Shown here: positions 1 to 8,701 of the stretch, piece by piece
How the letters are laid out: each line of letters opens with the position of its first letter
How positions within the stretch are numbered: position 1 is the stretch's first letter
From: Desulfarculaceae bacterium
GTDB lineage: Bacteria; Desulfobacterota; Desulfarculia; Desulfarculales; Desulfarculaceae
Direction of reading: 5' to 3'
Length of the DNA stretch: 64,000 nucleotides
NCBI GenBank assembly: GCA_020444545.1
Contig: JAHLKT010000004.1
Span: forward strand, 434,001 to 498,000
Program-made: the position numbers and the translations under genes
The notes under the pieces: model-generated
Seen by the model: the letters and a program-made list of their open reading frames with translations, nothing else
The model's database searches: none
What the model was told of the DNA's origin: nothing

Positions 1-24
1 GGCGCCCGGCCGAAGCCGGGCGCC
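1..24 (-). terminator. Stem-loop terminator after the operon A binding-protein gene
   Basis: A perfect inverted repeat has 10-bp arms (1-10 and 15-24) and a 4-base loop. Read on the minus strand the loop is TTCG closed by C-G, the very stable UUCG tetraloop. It begins 17 bases past the stop codon of the minus-strand gene ending at 42. The T-run expected of an intrinsic terminator would fall outside the window, so only the stem-loop is seen. Confidence 0.7.
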
Positions 25-41
25 GGAGGCTGCCTGAGAAA

Positions 42-1343
42 TCAGGACTTGAAGGGAATGGGCATGCCGTAGAGATCCTTGGCCTCGCCGTCGGTGACCA
101 TGACCTCGCCGTAGGGGATGGTCACGATCTCGGTGGCCAGCCAGTAGGGAGCCTTGGGCACCGGGCCCATGTAGCCCATGTGGTAGGCCTTCTTGATGGG
201 CAGATGCGACATCTCGCGGATCTTGAGCCAACCGGCGTAGCCCGAGTACTCCAGGCCCTCCATGGCCTTGGCCATGTCCATGGGCTTGGTGCTCTTGGCC
301 TTCTCGATGGCCTTCTTGAGGATCATCAGGGAGTCGTAGTAACAGGCCGCCGTGTCCTCGCTCACCCACTCGCCGTAGGCCTTGACGTAGAGCTCGTTGA
401 ACTTCTTACCCGGAGGCAGGGAGGGATGGCCCTGGTCCATGCCGCTCCACAGGGGCTCCATCTGGTCGCCCATGGCCTTGCAGATGCCCACCGAGTTGCC
501 GTAGTGGAAGCCCACGGTCTTCTCATAGAGCTTGTAGGGCTTCTGCTGGCGCAGGAAGGTGACCATGTCGCCGGCCCAGGAGATGGTGACCAGGCCGTCG
601 GGCTGGTAGTCGGAGATCTGCTGGATGATGCCGGAGAAGTCGGCCTCGCCGAACTTGTGCAGGAAGGGCTTCACCTCGCCGCCCTTGAGCTTGGAGTTGG
701 CCAGGGCGTACTGGAAGTCCTTGAGGCAGTCATGGCCCCAGGCGTAGTCGGGCACCAGGACGGCCCACTTCTTGAAATTGGGATACTTGCGCTCGGCCAG
801 GCGCACCACGCCGCGCATCTGGGTGGGGCCGTCGTCGCCCAGGCGGAAGTCCAGCTCGTGCATCTCCTTGTAGGCCGAAGTGCCGTCCACCTCGTAGTCC
901 CAGTGCAGGATGCCGTACTTCCTGGCCACCTGGGAGAGCACCTTGGTCACGCTGGTGCAGGTCTCGCCGTGCAGGGCCACGATGCCCTCTTCCAGGATGA
1001 GGCGCTTGGCCACGCGGGCCGCGTCCTGGGCCTTGCACTGGGTGTCCTCGTAGATCACCTTGAGCGGGCGGCCCATGATGCCGCCGTTGGCGTTGATGTG
1101 CTTCTCGGCCAGCATGGCGCCCTTCTGCTCGGCGGTGCCGATGCCCGCGAACAGGCCGCTGAGCACCTCGCAGAACCCGACCTTGATGGGCTCCTTGGTC
1201 TTGGCGTGGATGAAAGGCGTGCCCAGGGGGCTGAACAAGGTGGCCCCCACGGTGCCGGCGGTGATGAGGCCGGATTTCTTAAAAAATCCGCGGCGGTCGA
1301 TGCTGCCGCCCATCAAAGAGCTATTTTTGTCCTTCTTGGCCAT
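42..1343 (-). CDS. Tat-exported ABC transporter substrate-binding protein (Liv/HAAT type)
   Basis: 433 aa. The N-terminus carries a twin-arginine signal (DRRGFFKK, Arg17-Arg18) followed by a hydrophobic stretch to about residue 46, so export of the folded protein to the periplasm is likely. The rest (about 52-420) reads as a periplasmic-binding fold type 1 receptor (Peripla_BP_6 family), opening with IKVGFCEVLSG and containing the typical NANGGIMGRPL segment. Such proteins deliver amino acids, amides, urea or aromatic acids to Liv-type permeases. The ATG follows an AGGAGGG Shine-Dalgarno 4 bases upstream. It is last in a TetR-ligase-receptor operon with no permease or ATPase genes inside the window; they may lie to the left, or the receptor may be an orphan. 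Substrate is unknown; the neighbouring CoA ligase suggests a carboxylic acid. Confidence 0.85.
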   Translation of the reverse strand: MAKKDKNSSLMGGSIDRRGFFKKSGLITAGTVGATLFSPLGTPFIHAKTKEPIKVGFCEVLSGLFAGIGTAEQKGAMLAEKHINANGGIMGRPLKVIYEDTQCKAQDAARVAKRLILEEGIVALHGETCTSVTKVLSQVARKYGILHWDYEVDGTSAYKEMHELDFRLGDDGPTQMRGVVRLAERKYPNFKKWAVLVPDYAWGHDCLKDFQYALANSKLKGGEVKPFLHKFGEADFSGIIQQISDYQPDGLVTISWAGDMVTFLRQQKPYKLYEKTVGFHYGNSVGICKAMGDQMEPLWSGMDQGHPSLPPGKKFNELYVKAYGEWVSEDTAACYYDSLMILKKAIEKAKSTKPMDMAKAMEGLEYSGYAGWLKIREMSHLPIKKAYHMGYMGPVPKAPYWLATEIVTIPYGEVMVTDGEAKDLYGMPIPFKS

Positions 1344-1457
1344 TTGTCCCTCCTGTTAGATCGTCATTATGATCAGCGGGGCCGAGCCATGGGCCGGGCC
1401 CTGATTACTAGGCGTGGTTGTGTTTCCCCGAACGGCGCGAACCGCATACGCGCCGCC

Positions 1458-3125
1458 CTAGGCCTTGGCCTCCTCCGCCTCCCGCAGGATGCGCCGGAGC
1501 AGCTTGCCGGTGGTGCCCTTGGGAAGCTCGTCCCGGAACTCGATGACCCGGGGGTACTTGTAGGCGGCCATCTTGTCCTTGGCCCAGTCGATGAGCTCCT
1601 GCTCGCTTATCTTGCCCTTGTACTCCGAGGCCAGCACGATGAAGGCCTTCACCGACTCGCCGCGCTTGGGGTCGGGGACGGGAATGCAGGCTGCCTGGTT
1701 CACCGCGGGGTGGCGCATCATGAAGCCCTCCACCTCCTCCGGAGCGATGGCGTAGCCCGAGGCCTTGATCATTTCCTTCTTGCGGCCTTGGAAGTACACG
1801 TAGCCGTCCTCGTCGAAGCGGCCCATGTCGCCGGTGTAGAGGCGGCCGTCGCGCAGCACCTCGGCGGTGGCCTCCTCGCGGCCCCAGTAGCCCTTGAACA
1901 CCGCCGGGCTCTTGACCGTGATCTCGCCCACCTCGCCCGGACCCAGCTCGCGCTCCGGGTCGTCGAAATCCATGATCTTGAGGTCCGTGCCGGTGTGGGG
2001 GATGCCCACCGAGCCGAAGCGCGGCTTGTCCAGGGGGCTGAAGGTGTCGCCGGTGTGGGTCTCGCTGAGGCCGTAGGCCGCCTCCACGATCACCCCGCCC
2101 TTGGTGATCTCGCCCCATTGCCGGGCCACCTCTTCGGTGAGGAAGATGCCGAAGCTGGTGGCCGGGTTGATGCGCACCGAGCTCAGGTCGTAGTCGGCGA
2201 TGTTGGGCAGGGCCATCATCTCGGTGTTCATGGACACCGTGCCGTAGAGCTTGGTGACCTTGAGGTTGTTGATGGCCGCGGCCATGGCCGCCGGGTCGAA
2301 GCGCGACATGATGACCATGGTGCAGCCGGCCAGCACCGGGGTGGTGAGCCCCCAGAGCATGCCCGCGATGTGGTAGATGGGCATGGCGGTGAGCATCACG
2401 TCGTCGGCCTGGTACTGGTACATCTGGGCCTGGGCGGCGGATTTGTACAGCTGGTTGCCGTGGGAGAGCATGGCCCCCTTGGGCAGGCCGGTGGTGCCGC
2501 TGGTGAACTGCAACAGGCACACGTCGTCCAGGGTGATCTCCGGGGAGGCGTAGTCCGCCTGGCCCTCGGCCAGGGCGTCCAGGAGCTCCACCGCGCCGGC
2601 GCAGGCCAGCCGGGGCGCGGTCATGGACTCGTGCAGGGGATAGGCCGGCTCGGTGGGCAGGTAGTCCGCGAAGCCGGTGACGATGATCCGGTCAAAGGCG
2701 CACTTGGGATTGGCCTCGTCCACGTTGGGGAACAGCTCGTCCTGGCACACGATGATCTTGGTGCCGGTCTGGGTCAGCTCCTCTTCCAGTTCCCATGCCT
2801 TGAACATGGGGCCGCAGGGCACCACGATGAGCCCGGCCTTGTGGGCCCCGAGCTGGCAGATGACGTACTGGGGGCAGTTCTGCATGTACAGGGCGATGCG
2901 GTCGCCCTTTTTGGCGCCCTGCCCTTCCAGGTACGACGCGAAGCGGTTGGTGAGCTGGTCCAGCTCCGCGTAGCTGATCTCGCGGCCGTAGAAGTTGATG
3001 GCCACCCGCGAGGGGTTCTCGGCGGCGTGGATGCGCAGGTGTTCGCAGATGGGCTTGTTGCCTTGAGGATAGCTCAACTCAACCGGTATGCCCTCGGGCC
3101 AATTTTTCATCCAAATTTTGTCCAA
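1458..3125 (-). CDS. AMP-forming acyl-CoA ligase (long-chain fatty acid/aryl type)
   Basis: 555 aa member of the ANL superfamily, which activates a carboxylic acid through an acyl-adenylate to the acyl-CoA. The phosphate-binding motif FTSGTTGLPKG is at about 207-217, the adenylate motif YGLSET at 351-356, and the C-terminal PKGTTGKLLRR segment holds the usual catalytic lysine. The start is TTG at 3125: AGGGAG lies 9 bases upstream, and the resulting N-terminus MDKIWMKNWPEGIPVEL matches the usual opening of FadD-like ligases. The ATG at 3110 has no well-placed ribosome site. The gene follows the TetR gene by 40 bases and precedes the receptor gene by 114, so the three are probably co-transcribed. 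The acid it activates cannot be read from sequence. Confidence 0.88.
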   Translation of the reverse strand: MDKIWMKNWPEGIPVELSYPQGNKPICEHLRIHAAENPSRVAINFYGREISYAELDQLTNRFASYLEGQGAKKGDRIALYMQNCPQYVICQLGAHKAGLIVVPCGPMFKAWELEEELTQTGTKIIVCQDELFPNVDEANPKCAFDRIIVTGFADYLPTEPAYPLHESMTAPRLACAGAVELLDALAEGQADYASPEITLDDVCLLQFTSGTTGLPKGAMLSHGNQLYKSAAQAQMYQYQADDVMLTAMPIYHIAGMLWGLTTPVLAGCTMVIMSRFDPAAMAAAINNLKVTKLYGTVSMNTEMMALPNIADYDLSSVRINPATSFGIFLTEEVARQWGEITKGGVIVEAAYGLSETHTGDTFSPLDKPRFGSVGIPHTGTDLKIMDFDDPERELGPGEVGEITVKSPAVFKGYWGREEATAEVLRDGRLYTGDMGRFDEDGYVYFQGRKKEMIKASGYAIAPEEVEGFMMRHPAVNQAACIPVPDPKRGESVKAFIVLASEYKGKISEQELIDWAKDKMAAYKYPRVIEFRDELPKGTTGKLLRRILREAEEAKA

Positions 3126-3165
3126 CTTCCCGTTCTCCCTATGCTGACTTAATCCGGTGCCTATC

Positions 3166-3756
3166 CTAGAGGTCGCCTCCCCGCAGGCCGTTGACCACGA
3201 AGTGAAAGAAGAACTCGCCCACCTGGTCGGGGTTCAAGCCGCCCCGGGGCGAATACCAAACGCGGCTACGGGCAACCATGGAGGCGATGCCGTAGGCGGC
3301 CAGCTTGGCGTTGGCCGTCTGGAAGATGCCCTTGTCCGCGCCCGCCTGGATTATGCGGACCAGGATGCGGTCGTATTGCCGGCGTTGGTCCACGATGATC
3401 TTGCGTTTGGCCGGGGACAAATGGCCCAGCTCGGTGTCGAAGAGCATCTTGGCGCTGCGGCGGTAGCCCAGGGTGACCCGGGCATGGTTCTGCATGAAGA
3501 AAAGGAGCTGCTCCAGGGGGTCGTCGATGGGTTCGAACTCCAGATGGGCCACCGGGTCGACGATCTGCTCCATCTCCTCGTGCAGCACCTCGAAGAGCAG
3601 GTCTTCCTTGCTGGCGAAATAATTGTAGATGTTGGCGGGCTTGCAGCCGAAGGCCTCGGCCAGGTTTTTCATGCTGGCCCCGGAATAGCCCAGGCGGGTG
3701 AAAAGCACCCGGGCCTTGTCCATCATTTGCTTCTTTTTGATCTTGCTGTCAGCCAT
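3166..3756 (-). CDS. TetR-family transcriptional regulator of operon A
   Basis: 196 aa. An N-terminal TetR helix-turn-helix spans about 10-56 (KARVLFTRLGYSGASM, then CKPANIYNYFASKEDLL), followed by an all-helical ligand/dimerisation domain. The DNA-binding half resembles regulators of fatty-acid and acyl-CoA metabolism, and the next gene is an acyl-CoA ligase, so an acyl-CoA inducer is a reasonable inference. A perfect 18-bp palindrome at 3947-3964 touches its promoter, which suggests autorepression and control of the whole operon. ATG start; the ribosome site is weak (GGGGG about 11 bases upstream). Confidence 0.85.
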   Translation of the reverse strand: MADSKIKKKQMMDKARVLFTRLGYSGASMKNLAEAFGCKPANIYNYFASKEDLLFEVLHEEMEQIVDPVAHLEFEPIDDPLEQLLFFMQNHARVTLGYRRSAKMLFDTELGHLSPAKRKIIVDQRRQYDRILVRIIQAGADKGIFQTANAKLAAYGIASMVARSRVWYSPRGGLNPDQVGEFFFHFVVNGLRGGDL

Positions 3757-3946
3757 GCAATCATCTGCCCCCAGAATCGAAATGCGCCGCCGCCCGCCCG
3801 CATACCGGCGCGCCCTCGGGCGGGCTGAGCCGGGCAGGTGGACTGTTTCTCATAGACCATCCCTTTGCGTGGGACTCGAGGCGGCGAGACAAGCGCGGCG
3901 GAAGCCGAATCCATACACCCCCAAGTAATCCGCCAATCGCTGTCGG

Positions 3947-3964
3947 TTAATGAACGTTCATTAA
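3947..3964. promoter_or_regulatory. 18-bp perfect palindrome, probable TetR operator
   Basis: TTAATGAACGTTCATTAA is a perfect palindrome. It overlaps the end of the inferred -10 box and covers the start-site region of the minus-strand promoter that drives the TetR gene. Its length, symmetry and AT-rich flanks with a central TGAACGTTCA are typical of TetR-family operators. Confidence 0.75.
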
Positions 3965-3992
3965 TCTAGGAAATCGGGGGAAGCAAAGTCAA
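3963..3992 (-). promoter_or_regulatory. Sigma70-type promoter for operon A
   Basis: On the minus strand, TTGACT (3992-3987) and TAGATT (3968-3963) are separated by 18 bases. Five of six -35 positions and four of six -10 positions match consensus. The palindromic operator begins inside the -10 box, the expected geometry for repression. Confidence 0.55.
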
Positions 3993-4031
3993 GCCCAAAT
4001 TTGGCCGCCCCGGAGCGCCCCCCAAGAAAGC

Positions 4032-4071
4032 GGCCGCCCCGCCCTGGCGAATGGCCAGGGACCGGGCGGCC
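4032..4071 (-). terminator. Stem-loop terminator after the aldehyde dehydrogenase gene
   Basis: Two stacked stems: GGCCGCCC (4032-4039) pairs with 4064-4071, and CCCTGGC (4042-4048) pairs with 4054-4060, around a 5-base loop and a small internal bulge. It lies 47 bases past the minus-strand stop at 4118. On the minus strand it is followed by GCTTTCTT, a modest T-rich tail. Confidence 0.6.
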
Positions 4072-4117
4072 GGAAAAAAGCGGGAGCACGGACGGCTCTC
4101 GGCGCTTGGAGCTGCCG

Positions 4118-5704
4118 CTAGGCTTGCGGTTCTATCCAGGCTTGGATCTGCTCGCGCATGTACAGGGGCACGTAGTAGTAGCCGCCCGCGTTCTTACCCG
4201 AAGAGCCGGAGCCCTTCCAGCCGCCAAAGGGCTGGTAGCCGGGCCAGGCCCCGGTGGTGGCCCCGGTGGGCCGGTTGGCATAGGTCACGCCGCCGTTGAT
4301 GTTCTGGAAGAACCAGGGCACCTCCTCGGGCGCGCCGTAGAAACCAGCGGTGAGGCCGTAGGCGGTGTCGTTGGCCAGGGCCATGCCCTCTTCCAGGTCG
4401 GCCACCGCGTGCACCATGGTGATGGGCACGAACATCTCGTGCTTCCACAGGCGGTGGTCCAGGGGCACCTTGGCCGCGATGGTGGGCGCGCAGAAATAGC
4501 CCTTGGCCAGATCGCCCTGGGTGAGCGCCTCTCCGCCGCAGAGCAGCTCGCCGGCTTGCTTGAGCTCATCGGCAAAGCCCTGGTAGCTCTCATAGGCCTT
4601 TTGGTTGATCACCGGGCCCAGGTACACATCGGCCCGGGAGGGGTCTCCCGCCACGATCTTCTGGGTCAGCGCCTGGAACTTGGCCATGAACTCGTCGTAG
4701 GCCCCGGCCTCGACGTAGACCCGAGAGCCGGCCGAGCACTTTTGTCCTTGCGCGCCGAAGGCCGAGCGCATCACCCCCAGGGCGGCCAGGTCCAGGTCGG
4801 CCTTGCTGGAGACGACGGTGGGGTTCTTGCCGCCCATCTCCAGAATCACCGGCCGCACGTAGTCGAAGTTCAGAGCGCGCTTTTTGATGCTCATGCCCAC
4901 CCCGAAGGAGCCGGTGAAGGTGATACCGTCCACCAGGGGCGAGTCCACCAAATAGTCGCCGATGGCCCCGCCGGAGCCGGTGACGAAGTTGACCACCCCC
5001 TCGGGCAGCCCGGCGTCGCGGAAGCAGTCCACCAGCAGGCGCACCGTCCAGGGGGTGTCCGAAGAGGCCTTGATCACCACGGTGTTGCCCGCCACCAGCG
5101 CCGCCCCGGCCGGGCCGCCGCTGAGCGCCTGGGGGAAGTTGAAGGGCACGATGACCAGCCACACCCCGTAGGGCTTGAGCACCGACATGTTCTTGGCCAC
5201 CAGGTCCGGGAAGGGGTCCGAGCCCAGGGGCTTGATGTAGCCGCCGTTGGCCTCCATCTGGTCGCAGGAGTAGCGCACCAGGTCCGCGGTCTCGGTGACC
5301 TCGCCCAGGCACTCCATGCGGTTCTTGCCCACGCTCATGGTCATGGCCGCGCTCATTTCGAAGGTGCGCTGGTCGATCAGGTCGGCCGCCTTGCGCACCA
5401 GGGCCACGCGCTCCTGCCAGGGCATGGCCGCCCAGGGGCCGGACGCCTTCTTGGCCGCCTCCAGGGCCGCCTGGGCCTCGGCTTGGCCGCCCGACTGGAA
5501 CACGGCCAGCTCCAGACCGGTGTTGCTGGGCGAGGTCTCGGTGATCTTTTTGTCGCAATAGACCTCGCGGCCCCCGATCAACAGGCCGTACTCCTGCCCC
5601 AGGCCCGCCTTGACCTTTTCCAAGGACTTGTCGAAACCGTCGTGCAACTCCTGGGGCGGGTTGAACATGGTGCCGTAAGTGAGCTTGAATTTTTTTTCAG
5701 TCAT
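4118..5704 (-). CDS. Aldehyde dehydrogenase family protein (P5C-dehydrogenase-like group)
   Basis: 528 aa NAD(P)-dependent aldehyde dehydrogenase. The general base Glu289 lies in LEMGGKNP and the nucleophile Cys323 in GQKCSAGSR; ITFTGSFGVG (261-270) is the cofactor-site motif. The extended N-terminus (FNPPQELHDGFDKSLEKV) and overall length resemble the 1-pyrroline-5-carboxylate/glutamate-semialdehyde dehydrogenase branch, but related clades oxidise other aldehydes, so the substrate is open. Start chosen at ATG 5704, with GAGG 9 bases upstream; the in-frame ATG at 5740 has no ribosome site. It stands alone with its own terminator, 361 bases from operon A and divergent from operon C. Confidence 0.85.
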   Translation of the reverse strand: MTEKKFKLTYGTMFNPPQELHDGFDKSLEKVKAGLGQEYGLLIGGREVYCDKKITETSPSNTGLELAVFQSGGQAEAQAALEAAKKASGPWAAMPWQERVALVRKAADLIDQRTFEMSAAMTMSVGKNRMECLGEVTETADLVRYSCDQMEANGGYIKPLGSDPFPDLVAKNMSVLKPYGVWLVIVPFNFPQALSGGPAGAALVAGNTVVIKASSDTPWTVRLLVDCFRDAGLPEGVVNFVTGSGGAIGDYLVDSPLVDGITFTGSFGVGMSIKKRALNFDYVRPVILEMGGKNPTVVSSKADLDLAALGVMRSAFGAQGQKCSAGSRVYVEAGAYDEFMAKFQALTQKIVAGDPSRADVYLGPVINQKAYESYQGFADELKQAGELLCGGEALTQGDLAKGYFCAPTIAAKVPLDHRLWKHEMFVPITMVHAVADLEEGMALANDTAYGLTAGFYGAPEEVPWFFQNINGGVTYANRPTGATTGAWPGYQPFGGWKGSGSSGKNAGGYYYVPLYMREQIQAWIEPQA

Positions 5705-6312
5705 GGGGCAATTCCTCAATTCAGACCGGACAATGGTCATGGATAGTGTTGCGGGGTGGGTCGGCCGGGGGGCTTCCCTGGCGGGTGGCTTTTGCTGTCT
5801 TCATGCCGCTGTATCGCTCAGTTGTGCCATAAAGGGGCCCCAATATACCTTGTCCGGCGCCGAGCCGTCCAGAATGGAGTAACGCGAGCCTGCATTTCGC
5901 CCGTTTTCGGGCCTTGGGGCGGCCCCCGGCTCCCGCCTTACCGCGCCCGGCAGGGGGCCCTTCCTGGCCTTACTTCTGGTTGACGGCCGACGCGCCCGTT
6001 CGGCCGGAACCATGGCCTAGGCTTCAAGCCGCTCCAGGCTCCGCACCGGGGCGCACACTGTCCGCATGATTAATATGGTATCGATGGAGCTATCCACATG
6101 GGCGCAGCGCCATCGGAACAACCTATTTGACTGCCCGTCTATTTCCGATAAGTAATTTAAGGTAGTTAGCCCTCGGGCCTTCGGGCTGACCCTGTGTTCA
6201 CGGTTGCTCCAGGGCAGGGGCGAGTCCCGCCTCGCCGGCCCCTCCCGGCGATCAGCGATCACATTAAATTCAATTTGGCGCCGGCGCACAGCCGTCGGCA
6301 GCCAGGCAAGGG
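5705..6312. other. Divergent intergenic region, 608 bp
   Basis: Separates the minus-strand aldehyde dehydrogenase from the plus-strand operon C and has no convincing gene. A possible plus-strand -35 (TTGACT, 6127-6132) sits 18 bases before AGTAAT, a poor -10, so the operon C promoter is only tentative. A small GC-rich inverted repeat lies around 6170-6190 (AGCCC...GGGCT). Confidence 0.5.
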
Positions 6313-7488
6313 ATGGGGCGGCCCATGGACGCATCCAAGGAGATAAATCGCCTGCTGGACGGTTTCGCCGCCCTGCCCGAGCAGAGCTTGGCCCGCCTGG
6401 AAGAAGCCAAGGAGGCGGGCGTCAAGGTGGCGGGGGTGTACTGCATCTTCGCCCCCTTGGAGCTGATCCGGGCGGCCGGGGCCCTGCCTGTGGGCCTGTG
6501 CGGCAAGCGCCAGGAGCCCATCGCCGCGGCCGAGGCCGAGCTGCCCGCCAACCTGTGCCCCTTGGTCAAATCCTCCTACGGCTACGCCCTTACCAATACT
6601 TGCCCCTTTTTCGCCGCCTCGGACGTGGTCTTGGGCGAGACCACCTGCGACGGCAAGAAGAAGATGTACGAGGCCATGGAAAAGCTCCGGCCGGTGCATC
6701 TGATGCACCTGCCCCACACCGCCGGGCTGCCTCACGCCCTGGCCTATTGGCGGGCGGAGATCGACCGGCTCACGGATTTTTTGCAGGAGCTGACCGGCCA
6801 GGAGATAACCCCCGAGGCCCTGCGCGCGGAGATAGCGCTACAAAACCGGGCGCGGCGGCTGTTGGTGGAGCTGCACCGGGTCAACGCCGCCTCGAACCGC
6901 CCGGCCATCAGCGGCGCGGCCATGCTGCCCATCCTGGAGAGCAAGAACTTCTGGCCCGACCTGGCCGACTACGCCGCGCGCCTGGAGGCGCTCATCGAAG
7001 CGGTGGAGGCCTACAACACCGCCGGCCTGGGCGACGGCCCCCGGCCGCCCCGGGTGCTCTTGACCGGCACGCCCATCGGCAAGGGCTCGGACAAGGTGCT
7101 CAAGCTCATCGAGGAGTCCGGCGGCGTGGTGATCGCCATGGAGAACTGCACCGGCCTCAAGAGCGCCTGGACCCAGGTGGACGAGACCGCCGCCGACCCC
7201 CTGGAGGCCTTGGCCCGGCGCTATTTGACCCTACCCTGCTCCTGCATGACCCCCAACCAGGGGCGCTACGCGCTCTTGGAGGAGTTGGTTCCCCTGTTCG
7301 GAGCGGACGGCGTGGTGGACCTGAGCTGGCACGCCTGCCACACCTACATCATCGAATCCAATCCCCTGGGCCGCCACCTGGAGGAGCGCCTCTCCCTGCC
7401 GGTGACCCGCCTGACCACCGATTACGGCGAAAGCGACCTGGAGACCCTGCGCACCCGCGTGGAGGCCTTCCTGGAAATGCTTTCCTAA
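6313..7488 (+). CDS. 2-hydroxyacyl-CoA dehydratase / double-cubane cluster protein family (HgdB/BcrB-like)
   Basis: 391 aa, the length of a single HgdB/BcrB/FldC-type subunit. Family cysteines are conserved: Cys82 (NLCPLVKS), Cys112 in ETTCDGKKKMYE (109-120), Cys279 (MENCTG), Cys309/Cys311 (PCSCMTPN) and Cys342 (WHACHTY). Known members bind [4Fe-4S] or double-cubane [8Fe-9S] clusters and need an ATP-driven activator (HgdC type) to inject electrons; they are oxygen-sensitive. The partner subunit and activator are both absent nearby. A stand-alone member fits the double-cubane cluster protein branch at least as well as a true dehydratase. The start may instead be ATG 6325 (MDASKEIN); neither has a strong ribosome site. 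First gene of a plus-strand operon with an SsuABC-like importer, 37 bases upstream of the binding protein. Confidence 0.8.
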   Translation: MGRPMDASKEINRLLDGFAALPEQSLARLEEAKEAGVKVAGVYCIFAPLELIRAAGALPVGLCGKRQEPIAAAEAELPANLCPLVKSSYGYALTNTCPFFAASDVVLGETTCDGKKKMYEAMEKLRPVHLMHLPHTAGLPHALAYWRAEIDRLTDFLQELTGQEITPEALRAEIALQNRARRLLVELHRVNAASNRPAISGAAMLPILESKNFWPDLADYAARLEALIEAVEAYNTAGLGDGPRPPRVLLTGTPIGKGSDKVLKLIEESGGVVIAMENCTGLKSAWTQVDETAADPLEALARRYLTLPCSCMTPNQGRYALLEELVPLFGADGVVDLSWHACHTYIIESNPLGRHLEERLSLPVTRLTTDYGESDLETLRTRVEAFLEMLS

Positions 7489-7525
7489 AATAACTCCCGC
7501 AACCTGAATTTCCGGAGACGACACC

Positions 7526-8695
7526 ATGAAGAAGATCACCCGCCGCGATTTCATGAAGACCACCGGCGCCGCCACCCTGGGCGCCGCCGCCGTGGGCACC
7601 GGCCTCATGAGCCCCCGCAAGGCCTTTTCCGCCGTGCCCATGGTGCGCATGGCCTATATCCTCTCGGACCACCACGCCCCCCTGATCGTGGCCGCCAGCG
7701 AGGGCGAGCGCTTCCAGCAGGACTACGGCCTGTGGCTAAAGCCCCTGAACCAGGGCAAGCTCTACGAACTCAGCGACAAGGGCGGCCGCCTGGCCCGGGT
7801 GCAGCTCATCCCCACCAAGAAGGGCCCGGACGTGGAGAGGCTGGTGGCCCAGGGTAGCGTGGACATCGCCATCAGCGGCACCCAGGCCATCCTGATGACC
7901 GTGGACCGCGGCGTGGACAGCCGCATCGTCTCGCCATTGCAGACCGCGGGCAACGTCTTCGTGGTGGACAAGAAGCTGGAAATCAACGACTGGGCCTCCT
8001 TCGTGAGCTACGTCAAGGGCCAGGGCCGCCAATTCAAGATCGGCTTCCCCGGCCCCCAAACCGTAGCCGCCATCATCTTCCGCTCCGCTTTGGAATATGA
8101 GGGCGTGAGCTACACCGAGAACGCCGCCGACCGGAAGGCCGACGTGCTGTTCGTCAACATGAAGGGCCACGGCAACCTGGTGGCCGCGCTGAGCAACAAC
8201 ATCACCCAGGCCATCATCGGGGCCCAGCCCTTCCCGGCGGTGACCATCGACCGGGGCGTGGGCCGCATGATCCTCGACCTGCAAGACGTGCCGCCCAACC
8301 AACGTTGGTATGGCCATGCCTGCTGCAGCCTGGAGGCCACCGGGCCCTTCATGAAGAACCAGGCCCAGCTGGCTCAGAAAATGCTCACCCTCATGGCCCT
8401 GGGCAGCGACCTGTGCCAGAAGCACAAGGAAGTCACCGCCAAGGCCTGCTCCGCCTGGCTGGGGGTGCCGGTGTCGGTGGAAACGGTGGCCATGGAGACC
8501 CTCACCTACACCACCGATCCCACCAAGCATTGGCAGCGCAGCGTGGACCTCTACGCCCAGACCATGGACAGCATGAAGATGTTCAACGGCAAGCTCAAAG
8601 GCGCCCAGGGCGATGCCCTGGCCAACAAGGCCTTTGACTTCACGGCCATGAACCAGGTTCGCCAGGAGCTCAAGGCGGCGGGTCGGATTTCCTAG
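7526..8695 (+). CDS. Tat-exported SsuA/TauA-like ABC substrate-binding protein
   Basis: 389 aa. The N-terminus has a twin-arginine signal (ITRRDFMKTTG, Arg6-Arg7), then an Ala/Gly-rich segment to about residue 34. The mature part has the NMT1/SsuA-like type 2 periplasmic-binding fold (VRMAYILSDHHAPL; later DRGVDSRIVSPLQ and KIGFPGPQTVAAIIFRSALE). Family members bind sulfonates, nitrate, aromatic sulfonates or pyrimidine precursors. Permease and ATPase follow at 6 and 3 bases, so this is a complete importer. Start ATG with GGAG 10 bases upstream. Substrate unknown; linkage to an iron-sulfur dehydratase-like protein makes an unusual organic anion possible. Confidence 0.85.
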   Translation: MKKITRRDFMKTTGAATLGAAAVGTGLMSPRKAFSAVPMVRMAYILSDHHAPLIVAASEGERFQQDYGLWLKPLNQGKLYELSDKGGRLARVQLIPTKKGPDVERLVAQGSVDIAISGTQAILMTVDRGVDSRIVSPLQTAGNVFVVDKKLEINDWASFVSYVKGQGRQFKIGFPGPQTVAAIIFRSALEYEGVSYTENAADRKADVLFVNMKGHGNLVAALSNNITQAIIGAQPFPAVTIDRGVGRMILDLQDVPPNQRWYGHACCSLEATGPFMKNQAQLAQKMLTLMALGSDLCQKHKEVTAKACSAWLGVPVSVETVAMETLTYTTDPTKHWQRSVDLYAQTMDSMKMFNGKLKGAQGDALANKAFDFTAMNQVRQELKAAGRIS

Positions 8696-8701
8696 AGCCA
8701 C

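Larger units (their letters stand above)
3757..4117. other. Intergenic region between operon A and the aldehyde dehydrogenase gene
   Basis: 361 bases without a gene. The part nearest 3756 is the operon A leader (about 190 bases). It holds the operator (3947-3964), the promoter (3963-3992) and the terminator of the neighbouring aldehyde dehydrogenase gene (4032-4071), each listed separately. Nothing else is recognisable. Confidence 0.7.

Noticed and set aside
180-3152. 990-codon open frame on the plus strand over the binding-protein and ligase genes
   Set aside because: Its translation is low-complexity (Leu, Val, Gly, His, Ala) with no family motif, while the opposite strand encodes two well-formed proteins with ribosome sites. 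It is a consequence of G+C-biased third positions.
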